Shown one piece after another: positions 16,790-24,808 of a stretch of DNA of 36,485 bases (position 1 is the stretch's first letter; each line of letters opens with the position of its first letter). The notes below the pieces were generated by a model that searched no databases, was not told where the DNA came from, and worked only from the letters and a program-made list of their open reading frames with translations. The translations under genes were made by a program, and so were the position numbers. The stretch comes from an uncultured Sulfurovum sp. (GTDB taxonomy: Bacteria; Campylobacterota; Campylobacteria; Campylobacterales; Sulfurovaceae): NCBI GenBank assembly GCA_902727915.1, contig CACVAU010000029.1:1-36485 (forward strand), given 5' to 3'.

Positions 16790-17729
16790 CATACTAATAG
16801 AAGTCCCAACATGGTTAGGCGACTGTGTTATGACTACTCCTGCTATAGAAAATATTATTAACACCTATCCCAATGTCAAAATCACTATCTTTGGTGCTTT
16901 TGTTTCAACAGCGATTTTTGAAGAACATCCTAATGTAGAAAGAGTTATTTTAGATGAAAGTAAAAAAGCTTCTTCACGATTAAAATGGATTTATCAACAA
17001 GCTAAAGCACTTGGTAAATTTGATGTAGCCATTACTTTTAGACGTACCTTTTTTTCACGGCTTTTTATTTGGTTGACACAAGCAACTACTAAAGGTTATT
17101 ACCGACGTTATACCAAAGAAATCATCCATCAAGCCATTCGATACAATGACTTTGTGAATAAAACTTTTAAACTAGATAGTAAAGCCCAAGATTTAAAAAT
17201 CTGTTTTAAGCCGTTTAATTATGAAAAGCCTACCTTAGGTATTAATCCAGGTGCATCCTATGGTTCTGCTAAACGTTGGTATCCTGAAAAGTTTGCTAAA
17301 GTAGCAACTGAATTAAGTAAACAATATAAGATTATTATTTTTGGAGGTCCAGCAGAAGTAGACATGGCTGAAGACATTGAAAAAGAACTCATAAAAGCAA
17401 ATATTACAAACTACCAAAATATTGCAGGAAAGACCAGTATTAGAGAATTATGTGAAAAGATTGGAGGCTTAAAGCTTTTCATCACAGGTGACAGTGGTCC
17501 GATGCATGTGGCAGCAGCCTTTAAAGTACCAACCGTTGCCATCTTTGGTCCAACCAAAGACAAAGAGACTTCACAATGGATGAATCCACAAGGTGAAATT
17601 GTTAAAAGAGAGATAGACTGTAGCCCTTGTATGCAACGTACTTGCCCCTTAAAACACCATGAGTGTATGAAGCTTATAGAAGCAGAAGATATCTTAAAAA
17701 AAATTAACACAAAGGACTTTCATGTATAA
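16782..17729 (+). CDS. waaF: ADP-heptose:LPS heptosyltransferase II
   Basis: The 315-residue product starts at the ATG at 16782, preceded by GAGGAG; an earlier in-frame ATG lies within the upstream gene and would add a non-homologous tail. WaaF features are IEVPTWLGDCVMTTPAI at the N-terminus, GINPGASYGSAKRWYPEKFA in the middle, ITGDSGPMHVAAAFKVPTVAIFGPT in the nucleotide-binding half, and a cysteine-rich end CSPCMQRTCPLKHHECM. It adds the second heptose to inner-core heptose I at the inner membrane. The 3' end overlaps the PAP2 gene by eight bases. Confidence 0.93.
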   Translation: MNNILIEVPTWLGDCVMTTPAIENIINTYPNVKITIFGAFVSTAIFEEHPNVERVILDESKKASSRLKWIYQQAKALGKFDVAITFRRTFFSRLFIWLTQATTKGYYRRYTKEIIHQAIRYNDFVNKTFKLDSKAQDLKICFKPFNYEKPTLGINPGASYGSAKRWYPEKFAKVATELSKQYKIIIFGGPAEVDMAEDIEKELIKANITNYQNIAGKTSIRELCEKIGGLKLFITGDSGPMHVAAAFKVPTVAIFGPTKDKETSQWMNPQGEIVKREIDCSPCMQRTCPLKHHECMKLIEAEDILKKINTKDFHV

Positions 17730-18246
17730 ATTTATCATATTACTGAGTATTACAATCTTATCCAATCCCCTACAAGCCCAAAGTAATACCAAGCTACTCA
17801 GTGATGCTTTAGCCCTAAGTATTCCTATGCTTTCTTATGGAGCTACCCTTTATAATGAAGACAAACAAGGTCAAGAAGAGTTTTATTACGCTTATGGAAC
17901 CACTGTATTGCTGACAAGTACACTCAAATATAGTATTGATAAAAAACGACCTGATAACAATGGTAATGACTCTTTTCCCTCTGGACACACTTCAAGTGCC
18001 TTTACAGGAGCAACCTTTATTCATAAAAAATATGGTTTTAAATACGCAGTATTACCTTATGTAGGTGCTATTTATACAGCCTATAGTCGTGTACATTTAA
18101 AACGACATGATAATTTGGATGTTTTAACAGGAGCATTAATTGGTATTGGCTCAGCATGGTATTTTACTAGTCCTTATAAAAAGGTACAAGTTCAACCTGT
18201 GATTCAATCCAATTACACTGGACTTAAAGTAGCTTACCAATGGTAA
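17722..18246 (+). CDS. PAP2-family periplasmic phosphatase
   Basis: The 174-residue protein has a signal peptide or first membrane helix (residues 1-19) and all three PAP2 motifs: KYSIDKKRP (69-77), FPSGHT (85-90) and SRVHLKRHDNLD (122-133). Catalytic histidines are H89 and H129. It is short for a six-helix PAP2 protein and less hydrophobic than typical LpxE, so it may be a periplasmic or outer-membrane-facing enzyme. As the last gene of the core operon, a lipid A or isoprenoid-phosphate phosphatase role is plausible, but the substrate is inference. It is convergent with gmhA, ten bases away. Confidence 0.85.
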   Translation: MYKFIILLSITILSNPLQAQSNTKLLSDALALSIPMLSYGATLYNEDKQGQEEFYYAYGTTVLLTSTLKYSIDKKRPDNNGNDSFPSGHTSSAFTGATFIHKKYGFKYAVLPYVGAIYTAYSRVHLKRHDNLDVLTGALIGIGSAWYFTSPYKKVQVQPVIQSNYTGLKVAYQW

Positions 18247-18255
18247 GCTTTCTAC

Positions 18256-18822
18256 TTAACTCAACGCATCATCTATAATTTGACACATCGTATGTCCAAA
18301 CAAAATATGCATCTCCTGAATACGAGGTGTATCGTCTGATGGAACAACAAGGTTCACATCACAAACTTCATTCATTTTCCCACCATCACGACCAGAAAAA
18401 CCAAGCGTAACACAGCCCATCTCTTTAGCCAACTTCAAAGCAGAAATAATATTAGCAGAATTTCCAGAAGTAGAGATTCCTATAAGTAAGTCACCTTCAT
18501 TGGCTAACGCTTCTGTCTGTCGGTCGAAAACTCGGTCGTATCCATAATCATTTCCTATGGCAGTTAAAGCAGAAGTATCCGTTGTTAAAGCAATTGAAGG
18601 TAAACCTCTACGCTCTGTTTTATACCGTCCTGTAAGTTCTGCTGCAATGTGTTGGGCATCAGCAGCTGAACCACCGTTTCCACAAAGAAGTATTTTATTG
18701 CCTCTGGCTAAAACTTCAACAGCTAAGCTACATGCTTTTTCCAAATCATCTTCCATGGTTCCCATAACAGCTTTTATGGTTTCTAAATGTAATTGAAACT
18801 CTTTTTGAATTGTATCTTTCAT
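18256..18822 (-). CDS. gmhA: sedoheptulose-7-phosphate isomerase
   Basis: This 188-residue SIS-domain protein converts sedoheptulose 7-phosphate to D-glycero-manno-heptose 7-phosphate, the first step of ADP-heptose synthesis. It has the GmhA signature [20 protein letters not shown] (48-67), the phosphate-binding [11 protein letters not shown] and the late catalytic segment [11 protein letters not shown]. The length is normal for GmhA. The start has GAAGGA upstream. It is the last gene of the heptose operon, separated from hldE by 70 bases that contain a REP-like hairpin. Confidence 0.96.
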   Translation of the reverse strand: MKDTIQKEFQLHLETIKAVMGTMEDDLEKACSLAVEVLARGNKILLCGNGGSAADAQHIAAELTGRYKTERRGLPSIALTTDTSALTAIGNDYGYDRVFDRQTEALANEGDLLIGISTSGNSANIISALKLAKEMGCVTLGFSGRDGGKMNEVCDVNLVVPSDDTPRIQEMHILFGHTMCQIIDDALS

Positions 18823-18870
18823 TGTTTATTCCTTCATAAATTCCCATTTAATTAAAAGCAAGATTAAACA

Positions 18871-18890
18871 TGTGACATGGTCACACCTAC
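18871..18890 (-). repeat. REP-like element (GTAG + hairpin) inside the heptose operon
   Basis: On the minus strand this reads GTAG, then GTGTGAC-CAT-GTCACA, a hairpin with 6-bp perfect arms (TGTGAC/GTCACA). The same 20 bases recur exactly at 35237-35256, and a near copy lies at 35157-35177. GTAG at the foot of a hairpin is the known form of REP elements mobilised by RAYT proteins; no RAYT gene is in the window. It starts two bases after the hldE stop and could modulate gmhA expression. Confidence 0.7.
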
Positions 18891-18892
18891 TG

Positions 18893-20323
18893 TTAACAAC
18901 TTTTACCTTGTATTTTCGCTATGGTTTTGGTCGTACTTTTGCCTTCTACAAAATTCACCAATCGTAACTCATCAGCAATATCTTGTCCTACAACCTTTTT
19001 ACCTTCATAATCCCCACCCTTAACTAAGATATGAGGTTGCACAGCTTTTATAAGTTCGTACGGGGTATCATCATAAAACTTTACCACATAATCCACGGCT
19101 TCAAGTGAAGCTAAAATGTAAGCTCTATCATTTTCCGTATTGACGGGACGTGTTGGACCTTTTAAACGAGAAACACTTTCATCAGAATTTAATCCTAATA
19201 TCAATACATCTCCATAACTTTTGGCTTCTTCCAAATACTTTACATGTCCTACATGTAAAATATCAAAACAACCATTGGTAAAGACTACTTTTTTACCTCG
19301 TTTTTTTAATTCCGTACTTAAAAGCTCTATCTCTTCAAGCGTCTTAATATGTGAATCAGAGGTTGATTTTTTTAAACTTGATTCATATTCTATAATTTCA
19401 TTCAGTGTAGCTGTAGCAGAACCAATCTTTCCCACCACTACTCCAGCTGCTAGATTCGCAAACTTTACAGCTTTGTCTATGTCATACCCACAAGAAAGTG
19501 AAAAACCAAGTGAAGCAATCACGGTATCTCCAGCTCCTGTGACATCATAGACTTCACGCGCAACCGTAGGATGTGTTCTAAGCGCATCATCAAAAATAGC
19601 AATTCCATCTTCACTCAAAGTAATTAAACCGATGAAAAGTTGACATTCATTTTTAAGTTTTCTAATTGCTTCTAACAGGGATACTTCATCTTTAATTTGT
19701 ATTTTAGAAGCTTCAATGGCTTCTTTTTTATTGGGTGTTAAAAGATAGGCTCCTGCGTATTTTGTATAATCTTGACCTTTTGGGTCAACCAGCACTTTTT
19801 TATTATATTCATTGGCAATGTCAATTAACATACGTGTTAATTTAGTTGTTAAAACTCCTTTACCATAATCTGAGAGTATCACCATATCACAACTACTAAT
19901 ATTATTTTTAAAATTCTCAATTATTTTTAGTTCAGATGCATTAGCAATATCATCAGTACTCTCTTTGTCATAGCGTACTACTTGCTGTTGAGAAGCGATA
20001 ATTCTGCTCTTTTTCGAAGTGTTTCTACCTTCTTGTACGACTAGATTATATGTATTCACTTCTATATCATCCAGCATACTTTTTAGTTCTTGAGCATTAG
20101 TATCATCACCAATCACCGACAAAACAGAAACCTTAGCACCTAAAGCAGATAAGTTATTAATAACATTTCCAGCCCCACCCAATACAGCTGTCTCTTTCTC
20201 AACTGCAACTACTTGTACAGGTGCTTCAGGTGAAATACGTTCACACTTTCCCCAAAGATAGTGATCTATCATCAAATCACCAACAACTAAAATATTGGGC
20301 TTTTTACCTTTGAGTTCTATCAT
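18893..20323 (-). CDS. hldE: bifunctional heptose 7-phosphate kinase / heptose 1-phosphate adenylyltransferase
   Basis: The 476-residue protein joins two domains. Residues 1-315 are a PfkB/ribokinase-type kinase (GGAGNVINNLSALGA at 49-63, VTGAGDTVIASLGF at 261-274 with catalytic D266). Residues 335-476 are a cytidylyltransferase-like domain (FTNGCFDILHVGH, 348-360). It phosphorylates heptose 7-phosphate at C1 and later adds AMP to heptose 1-phosphate. The domain order and length match E. coli HldE. It overlaps hldD by four bases. The dephosphorylation between its two reactions is done by GmhB, encoded in the same operon. Confidence 0.97.
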   Translation of the reverse strand: MIELKGKKPNILVVGDLMIDHYLWGKCERISPEAPVQVVAVEKETAVLGGAGNVINNLSALGAKVSVLSVIGDDTNAQELKSMLDDIEVNTYNLVVQEGRNTSKKSRIIASQQQVVRYDKESTDDIANASELKIIENFKNNISSCDMVILSDYGKGVLTTKLTRMLIDIANEYNKKVLVDPKGQDYTKYAGAYLLTPNKKEAIEASKIQIKDEVSLLEAIRKLKNECQLFIGLITLSEDGIAIFDDALRTHPTVAREVYDVTGAGDTVIASLGFSLSCGYDIDKAVKFANLAAGVVVGKIGSATATLNEIIEYESSLKKSTSDSHIKTLEEIELLSTELKKRGKKVVFTNGCFDILHVGHVKYLEEAKSYGDVLILGLNSDESVSRLKGPTRPVNTENDRAYILASLEAVDYVVKFYDDTPYELIKAVQPHILVKGGDYEGKKVVGQDIADELRLVNFVEGKSTTKTIAKIQGKSC

Positions 20324-21324
20324 TTCACTTCTTCTTCATACATACGAATAATTTCAGATAAATAATCTTTAATCCCCTCTTCAAGTTCCCATTGAGGCTC
20401 ATAATCTAAAAACTCTTTGGATGTGGAAGTATCTGCTTGGGTATGCATTTGGTATCCAGTAAAAGGGTTAGGGAAGTAATCTGTTCCATAATCTGTACCT
20501 AGCTCTTTTTGCAAAATATCTGCAATGTCTTGAAAAGATCTTGGTTTTGAAGTTCCCACATTATAAACACCAGACTTTTTAGGATTACACGCCTTTATAT
20601 TTGCTTGAAGAACATCTTTTATGTATACAAAGTCACGTACTATTTCATCACTACCTTCAAAAAGGCGTGGTGTTTTTCCAGCCAATATTTGATGTCCAAA
20701 TTGAATAACGGTAGAAGATGTTTTATCTTTAAAGAATTCTCTAGCACCATAAACATTAAAATATTTAAGCCCCACAATATTCATTTCTGGATTTTCACAT
20801 ATGTAACGGTAAGCTATCTGATCCATTGCATACTTAGAAAAGCCATAAGGGTTTTCAGGGCCTTCTTTTCCTACTGTTTGAGGTGATGGTTGTGAACCAT
20901 AAGTAGCTGCTGAAGAAGCATAGACCAAAGAAGCATTGTCTTTTTTTGCCATTTCTAAAATAGCATAAAAAGAGTTGACATTCGTTTGCATAATAATCTC
21001 TTGATCATAAACACGTGTGTCTGAGATGGCAGCTTGATGAAAAATATGGTCAAAAGCATACGCATCTAACTGCTTCATATCTTTTTGTGAATTTAAATCT
21101 CCACAAATAATATCACCATGAAAACCAATTAAGTTTTTATAATGCCCAAAGCTCTGTAAGTTACCATTAGAAAAAGTTTTTTCTGAACGAAAAATATCAA
21201 AAATAACAATATGAGCCGAAGGGAAGTTTTCTTGAAAGTAAAAAGCCAAATTAGAGCCAATAAATCCAGCTCCACCAGTAATTAGAATCGTTTTATTATT
21301 AAAGTCAATGTCATTATATTTCAT
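20320..21324 (-). CDS. hldD: ADP-L-glycero-D-manno-heptose 6-epimerase
   Basis: A 334-residue short-chain dehydrogenase that turns ADP-D-glycero- into ADP-L-glycero-D-manno-heptose. It has the NADP site ITGGAGFIGSNLAFYFQ (15-31), the catalytic pair Y160 and K164 in NPYGFSKYAMDQ, and the HldD-specific segment YFNVYGAREFFKDKTSS. The four-base overlaps with gmhB and hldE show tight coupling. It supplies the substrate of the heptosyltransferases in the neighbouring plus-strand operon. Confidence 0.95.
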   Translation of the reverse strand: MKYNDIDFNNKTILITGGAGFIGSNLAFYFQENFPSAHIVIFDIFRSEKTFSNGNLQSFGHYKNLIGFHGDIICGDLNSQKDMKQLDAYAFDHIFHQAAISDTRVYDQEIIMQTNVNSFYAILEMAKKDNASLVYASSAATYGSQPSPQTVGKEGPENPYGFSKYAMDQIAYRYICENPEMNIVGLKYFNVYGAREFFKDKTSSTVIQFGHQILAGKTPRLFEGSDEIVRDFVYIKDVLQANIKACNPKKSGVYNVGTSKPRSFQDIADILQKELGTDYGTDYFPNPFTGYQMHTQADTSTSKEFLDYEPQWELEEGIKDYLSEIIRMYEEEVK

Positions 21325-21851
21325 GCACTAATTATAGCTTCATTTTCCTCTAAGAAAAGTTTACACTCTAAAATGGTTTTGAAGGTATAAGTTGCACCTT
21401 TTATACCATTTGCTCCAACAGCTATACGCTTTCCTATCTTACTGTTAATTCCTAAATCAATGTCACTCTGTTTATCACCAATAAGCCAAGAGTTTTTTAA
21501 ATCAATCTTTTCTTGAGAAAGAATTGCATCTACCATCCCTGTTTTAGGTTTACGACAGGTACAATTCTCTTCAGGAGCATGTTGACAGTAATGCACAGAA
21601 GCAATCTCAATACCCTCTTCTTTTAAGCTTTTCAACATCCAATTGGTCAATATTTTAAAATCATCTTCGCTGTAATAACCTCGACCAATACCCGATTGAT
21701 TTGTCACAATAAAAAGAACATATCCCTTTGCTATAAAAAGTTTTAAAAGTTCAAATATACCATTGTTAAATTCAAACTTATCAATTTGATACACATAAGC
21801 ATGGTCAATGTTGATCACACCATCACGATCTAAAAAAAGAGCTTTTTGCAC
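21321..21851 (-). CDS. gmhB: D-glycero-D-manno-heptose 1,7-bisphosphate 7-phosphatase
   Basis: This 176-residue HAD phosphatase removes the 7-phosphate from heptose bisphosphate. It shows the DXD nucleophile motif FLDRDGVIN (D8, D10), TNQSGIGRGYY, the zinc-binding loop HYCQHAPEENCTCRKPKTG and SWLIGDKQSDIDLG. All are typical of GmhB and of histidinol-phosphate phosphatases; the operon settles the choice. The start is GTG at 21851, with GAGGAG a few bases upstream. Confidence 0.94.
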   Translation of the reverse strand: MQKALFLDRDGVINIDHAYVYQIDKFEFNNGIFELLKLFIAKGYVLFIVTNQSGIGRGYYSEDDFKILTNWMLKSLKEEGIEIASVHYCQHAPEENCTCRKPKTGMVDAILSQEKIDLKNSWLIGDKQSDIDLGINSKIGKRIAVGANGIKGATYTFKTILECKLFLEENEAIISA

Positions 21852-21855
21852 ACAA

Positions 21856-22116
21856 CTACTCCTCAGCTGTTTTCATATCAATAAGTTCAGCTAAAATTTC
21901 ACCAGCTTCTGTATCATCCATTTCACCAACTTCTATTTCAACAACCATCTCTTTACACTCTGAATGCATCTCTTGAAGATCTTGAAGCTCCTCTTTATCT
22001 GCGATAGAAGCCATTTTAGCTTTTTCAATAAAAGCAAACATTTCATCAATGGCTTCTTCTAAATCTGGAATAATTTCTTGTGTTAAAAAATTTTTGAGTT
22101 TTTCACTGTTTGACAT
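21856..22116 (-). CDS. small acidic helical protein at the head of the heptose operon
   Basis: The 86-residue protein is almost all charged helix, rich in glutamate, with heptad-like spacing (for example DLEEAIDEMFAFIEKAKMAS). No known domain or motif is visible. Its start has AAGGGA upstream. It precedes gmhB by four bases, so it shares the heptose operon, but nothing in its sequence suggests an enzyme. It could be a small regulatory or scaffold protein, or just co-transcribed. Confidence 0.6.
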   Translation of the reverse strand: MSNSEKLKNFLTQEIIPDLEEAIDEMFAFIEKAKMASIADKEELQDLQEMHSECKEMVVEIEVGEMDDTEAGEILAELIDMKTAEE

Positions 22117-22146
22117 AATCGTCCCTTGTTCATAAATAAGTAAGGA

Positions 22147-22154
22147 ATTTTATC
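22147..22154 (-). promoter_or_regulatory. -10 region for the heptose operon
   Basis: The minus strand reads GATAAAAT about 30 bases upstream of the first gene of the 22116-18256 operon. This is the same -10 form as at 6757-6780 and 22974-22981. No clear -35 is seen. Confidence 0.5.
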
Positions 22155-22187
22155 TGAAATAATTAAAAATTCAGATTTAAAAGAAAG

Positions 22188-22211
22188 TGTTACGACAAAG
22201 CCATCGTAACA
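22188..22211 (-). terminator. Rho-independent terminator of the membrane-protein gene
   Basis: TGTTACGA and TCGTAACA form a perfect 8-bp stem with an 8-nt loop, followed on the minus strand by CTTTCTTTT. It lies 15 bases after the stop codon of the gene at 22227-22649 and upstream of the heptose promoter, so it separates the two units. Confidence 0.7.
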
Positions 22212-22226
22212 TCCGTAATTTAACAC

Positions 22227-22649
22227 TTAACTAAGAAAATAAACCAAAGCCACAGCAATACCTGTTGCACTCATATAACCACTACCATACATAAAAGAAG
22301 AAACCAACTTAATAAATGGTTGAAATCTCCATTTGACCAATAAAATTAAAAACGAACCTAACAGAGAAGGAATAAAGACATAAGCCATTAATCCAGCTAA
22401 ATCAATACCTATCGGAATTAAAAAGAAATGTGTTACAAATGCTGCAAAAATAAATGCTGATACTAAAAAATAAAACATATATTGTAAAGTATTGTAAGTT
22501 TCAAAACATTCTGACATGTCAACCTCTTCTTGTACCAAACACTTCATATCTGAAAAGTTTGCATCTTTAAGTGATTTCTCTTCACATACATAAAAAACAA
22601 TCATATTGTAAAGAAGTCCAGCCCCAATAGCTAACATTAGTGTACCCAT
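22227..22649 (-). CDS. unrecognised small membrane protein
   Basis: The 140-residue protein has four probable membrane helices (about residues 2-20, 54-72, 78-103, 118-139). The loop between helices 1 and 2 (20-53) carries four cysteines: C22, C37, C48 and one near the end of the first helix region. Such a loop could bind metal or form disulfides if outside. No family is recognised. The gene has its own terminator, and AT-rich non-coding DNA lies upstream, so it is probably monocistronic. Confidence 0.55.
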   Translation of the reverse strand: MGTLMLAIGAGLLYNMIVFYVCEEKSLKDANFSDMKCLVQEEVDMSECFETYNTLQYMFYFLVSAFIFAAFVTHFFLIPIGIDLAGLMAYVFIPSLLGSFLILLVKWRFQPFIKLVSSFMYGSGYMSATGIAVALVYFLS

Positions 22650-22808
22650 TTATAATCCTTTAATTTTTAATTTTTTACCTTTTTATTATAGCAAAATTAA
22701 TCAAAAATTATTTTAATTAATTATATTTTATTAAAATTTTCACCTATATTGTTAGAAAGATTTAAATGGTATTATTTTTACTTTTAACTCTAATAATTTA
22801 ATCAAATA

Positions 22809-22955
22809 TTAATAGCCTGTTAACTCTCCTTCTAAAAATACCATCGATTTTTTCAGTGCCTCCATAACACTCAAATTTTTTTGCTCATTTAAAGATTCAA
22901 GCGTTAATAGTCTTAATTTTTCTAAATATAAATTTAGTAACTCTTCATTATTCAT
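22809..22955 (-). CDS. unrecognised 48-residue protein
   Basis: An ATG at 22955 with a perfect TAGGAG ribosome site six bases upstream opens a 48-codon frame: MNNEELLNLYLEKLRLLTLE, then a charged helical region ending FLEGELTGY. A -10 sequence GATAAAAT lies at 22974-22981 on the minus strand, about 20 bases before the start. Promoter, ribosome site and a clean amphipathic composition together make this a credible small gene. No function is recognised. Confidence 0.6.
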   Translation of the reverse strand: MNNEELLNLYLEKLRLLTLESLNEQKNLSVMEALKKSMVFLEGELTGY

Positions 22956-22973
22956 AATATCTCCTATGGTCGA

Positions 22974-22981
22974 ATTTTATC
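22974..22981 (-). promoter_or_regulatory. -10 region for the 48-residue gene
   Basis: GATAAAAT on the minus strand, followed by TCGACC and then the TAGGAG ribosome site. The short leader would be about 12-15 nt. Confidence 0.5.
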
Positions 22982-23199
22982 TATTTTTACATGCAATTTA
23001 AAATATTAACAAATATAAATATAAATATTTTTTTAAAGTTTTATTTTACAATTATTTATTTTTTTATATATTATTTTAAAAAAAAATAAACTAAATTTTA
23101 CAAAAATGAGAATAAATATCATTATTTTAATAAAAAATATTGCATTTATCTAAATAATTTATTAAAATTTAACATATTAATTTTTCAAAGGAGTTAGAT
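22982..23199. other. very AT-rich intergenic region with upstream elements
   Basis: About 220 bases with long runs of A and T and no credible gene. It holds the likely Fur box at 23107-23121 and presumably the promoter of the 73-residue gene; candidate -10 boxes are too many to choose among. Such AT-rich, probably curved DNA could also bind nucleoid proteins. Confidence 0.45.
23107..23121. promoter_or_regulatory. candidate Fur box
   Basis: TGAGAAT-A-AATATCA matches the 7-1-7 Fur consensus TGATAAT-n-ATTATCA at 12 of 14 arm positions. It lies 79 bases upstream of the 73-residue gene on the plus strand. In AT-rich DNA partial matches arise by chance, so this is a candidate only. Confidence 0.45.
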
Positions 23200-23421
23200 A
23201 TGGAAGAATTTTTTGTTATAAGAAAACGAAAAATAGACAAAAGTTGGAACCTTAGTGATCTGCATGAACCACATAATGCATTTGACTATTGTGAACAAAT
23301 GCTTGATATTCCAGAAGAGCATATTGTTGATGCTGGTATGAGTTCAATAGGACTCGAAATTACCGTAGTGGATGCAAATGAAGATGAAGATTGGTACATG
23401 CAACTTCAAAGAAGTGCTTAA
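23200..23421 (+). CDS. unrecognised 73-residue acidic protein, possibly Fur-controlled
   Basis: The start has a strong ribosome site (AAAGGAG, eight bases upstream). The 73-residue protein has a basic N-terminal strand (FFVIRKRKIDKSW), a central histidine/cysteine-containing part (LHEPHNAFDYCEQ) and an acidic end (DANEDEDWYM). It has no signal peptide or membrane helix. It is monocistronic, followed by two hairpins and then convergent mrp. With a candidate Fur box upstream it might respond to iron, but the function is unknown. Confidence 0.6.
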   Translation: MEEFFVIRKRKIDKSWNLSDLHEPHNAFDYCEQMLDIPEEHIVDAGMSSIGLEITVVDANEDEDWYMQLQRSA

Positions 23422-23441
23422 TAAAAACCTTCAACTACACA

Positions 23442-23469
23442 AACATAAATAGAACTTTCTATCTATGTT
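23442..23469 (+). terminator. hairpin after the 73-residue gene
   Basis: AACATAAATAGAA pairs with TTCTATCTATGTT with one mismatch. There is no T run after it, so it may be an mRNA-protecting hairpin rather than a true intrinsic terminator. Confidence 0.4.
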
Positions 23470-23472
23470 CAA

Positions 23473-23496
23473 AAGTATGGTTAAAACACCATACTT
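23473..23496 (-). terminator. hairpin terminator of mrp
   Basis: AAGTATGGT and ACCATACTT form a perfect 9-bp stem with a 6-nt loop, six bases after the mrp stop. On the minus strand it continues with TTG after the stem's own TT, giving a short T run. Confidence 0.6.
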
Positions 23497-23501
23497 AACT
23501 G

Positions 23502-24707
23502 TTAGTCACAGTGTCCACCACCACAACATCCACCAGAAGCAGGAGCCTCAGTTTTTGGAGCAGTTTTAGTTGGAGCAGCAGCTGCTGCTGTACTACCTGT
23601 ACTACATGCTGATACACCAGGAGGTGTGGTTGGTTGCATTGCTGCGTTATCTACACCACCCTCTGCATTTACTTTGTCAAGGAAAGCTAATAAACTTGCC
23701 CCAGCTTCCTGATAACGTTTTGCTGTTTCAGACTCTGGTTGGAAAAAAGTAATAGGTTGACCTGTATCTCCACCATTTCTGATTGCTGGTTCTATTGGCA
23801 CTTGTGCCATTAGTGTTGTGTTATATTCTTCTGCAATTGCTTTGGCTGTACCCATACCAAAAATGTCTGACTCTGTATCACATGATGGACAGATAAATCC
23901 AGACATGTTTTCAACCACACCAGCAAGAGGAATATGGAATTTTTCAAACATATTTAATGAACGTTTAGAATCATCTAAACTTACTTGCTGAGGAGTTGTA
24001 ACCACAATACCAGCAGTCACGGGAACTGACTGTGCCAATGATAACTGAGCATCACCTGTTCCTGGTGGCATGTCGATTACTAATACATCTAGTTCTGACC
24101 ATAAGATATCCCTTAAGAACTGCTCAATGGCTTTCATAATCATTGAACCTCTCCAGATTAAAGACTTACCATCTTCTGCAAGAGAACCCATTGACATCAT
24201 TTCAATACCATACGCTTCGATTGGTAAAACTTTATTGCCTTGCATCTCTGGTTTAACACCATGAACACCCATCATCCGAGGAATGTTTGGTCCATAGATA
24301 TCAGCATCTAAAATACCAACTTTTTTACCTTGCATTGCCATGGCAATTGCCAAGTTCACAGAAGTTGTTGATTTACCAACCCCACCTTTACCAGAACTTA
24401 CCATTACAAAGTTCTTAATATGAGGAGCAATATTTTTACCTGTTACAGAGTTAGACATCTGCTTTGGCGCTTCTGGTGCTTTAACATTTACCTCAACAGC
24501 TAAAAAACCAAGTTTTGTAAGCTCTGCTGTGGACTCAGATACAATTTTAGCTTTAACTTCATCTGCTGAAGAAGTAATATCTACTGTAAATGATACTTTA
24601 TCACCTTCAATATTTATATCTTTTACAAAACCAAAAGTTACGATGTCTTTCGTAAATCCTGGGTATGTTACATTTTTTAATGCATCTAAGACAGTTTCAT
24701 TTGTCAT
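23502..24707 (-). CDS. mrp: Mrp/ApbC-type iron-sulfur cluster carrier ATPase
   Basis: The 401-residue protein has an N-terminal MIP18/DUF59 domain (about 1-80) and a P-loop ParA/MinD-type domain (deviant Walker A SSGKGGVGKST at 104-114, then ILDADIYGPNIPRMMG and DMPPGTGDAQLSLAQ). The cluster-binding CPSC motif lies in SGFICPSCDTES. The C-terminus is alanine-rich and ends with a cysteine-rich SGGCCGGGHCD tail, which could hold an extra metal or cluster. It loads Fe-S clusters onto target proteins in the cytoplasm. It appears monocistronic, with a terminator hairpin after the stop. Confidence 0.95.
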   Translation of the reverse strand: MTNETVLDALKNVTYPGFTKDIVTFGFVKDINIEGDKVSFTVDITSSADEVKAKIVSESTAELTKLGFLAVEVNVKAPEAPKQMSNSVTGKNIAPHIKNFVMVSSGKGGVGKSTTSVNLAIAMAMQGKKVGILDADIYGPNIPRMMGVHGVKPEMQGNKVLPIEAYGIEMMSMGSLAEDGKSLIWRGSMIMKAIEQFLRDILWSELDVLVIDMPPGTGDAQLSLAQSVPVTAGIVVTTPQQVSLDDSKRSLNMFEKFHIPLAGVVENMSGFICPSCDTESDIFGMGTAKAIAEEYNTTLMAQVPIEPAIRNGGDTGQPITFFQPESETAKRYQEAGASLLAFLDKVNAEGGVDNAAMQPTTPPGVSACSTGSTAAAAAPTKTAPKTEAPASGGCCGGGHCD

Positions 24708-24808
24708 TCAAGACTCCTATGTGTTATAGTTTTCCTACTTTTATACTTTATATCATAAGAGTTTGCTTAGCAACGAATACTTTTAAATACTTTCATTACA
24801 AAAAGCTA

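Noticed and set aside
23030..23100. AT-rich tract as a possible replication origin
   Set aside because: There are no clustered DnaA boxes and no neighbouring dnaA or other origin genes.
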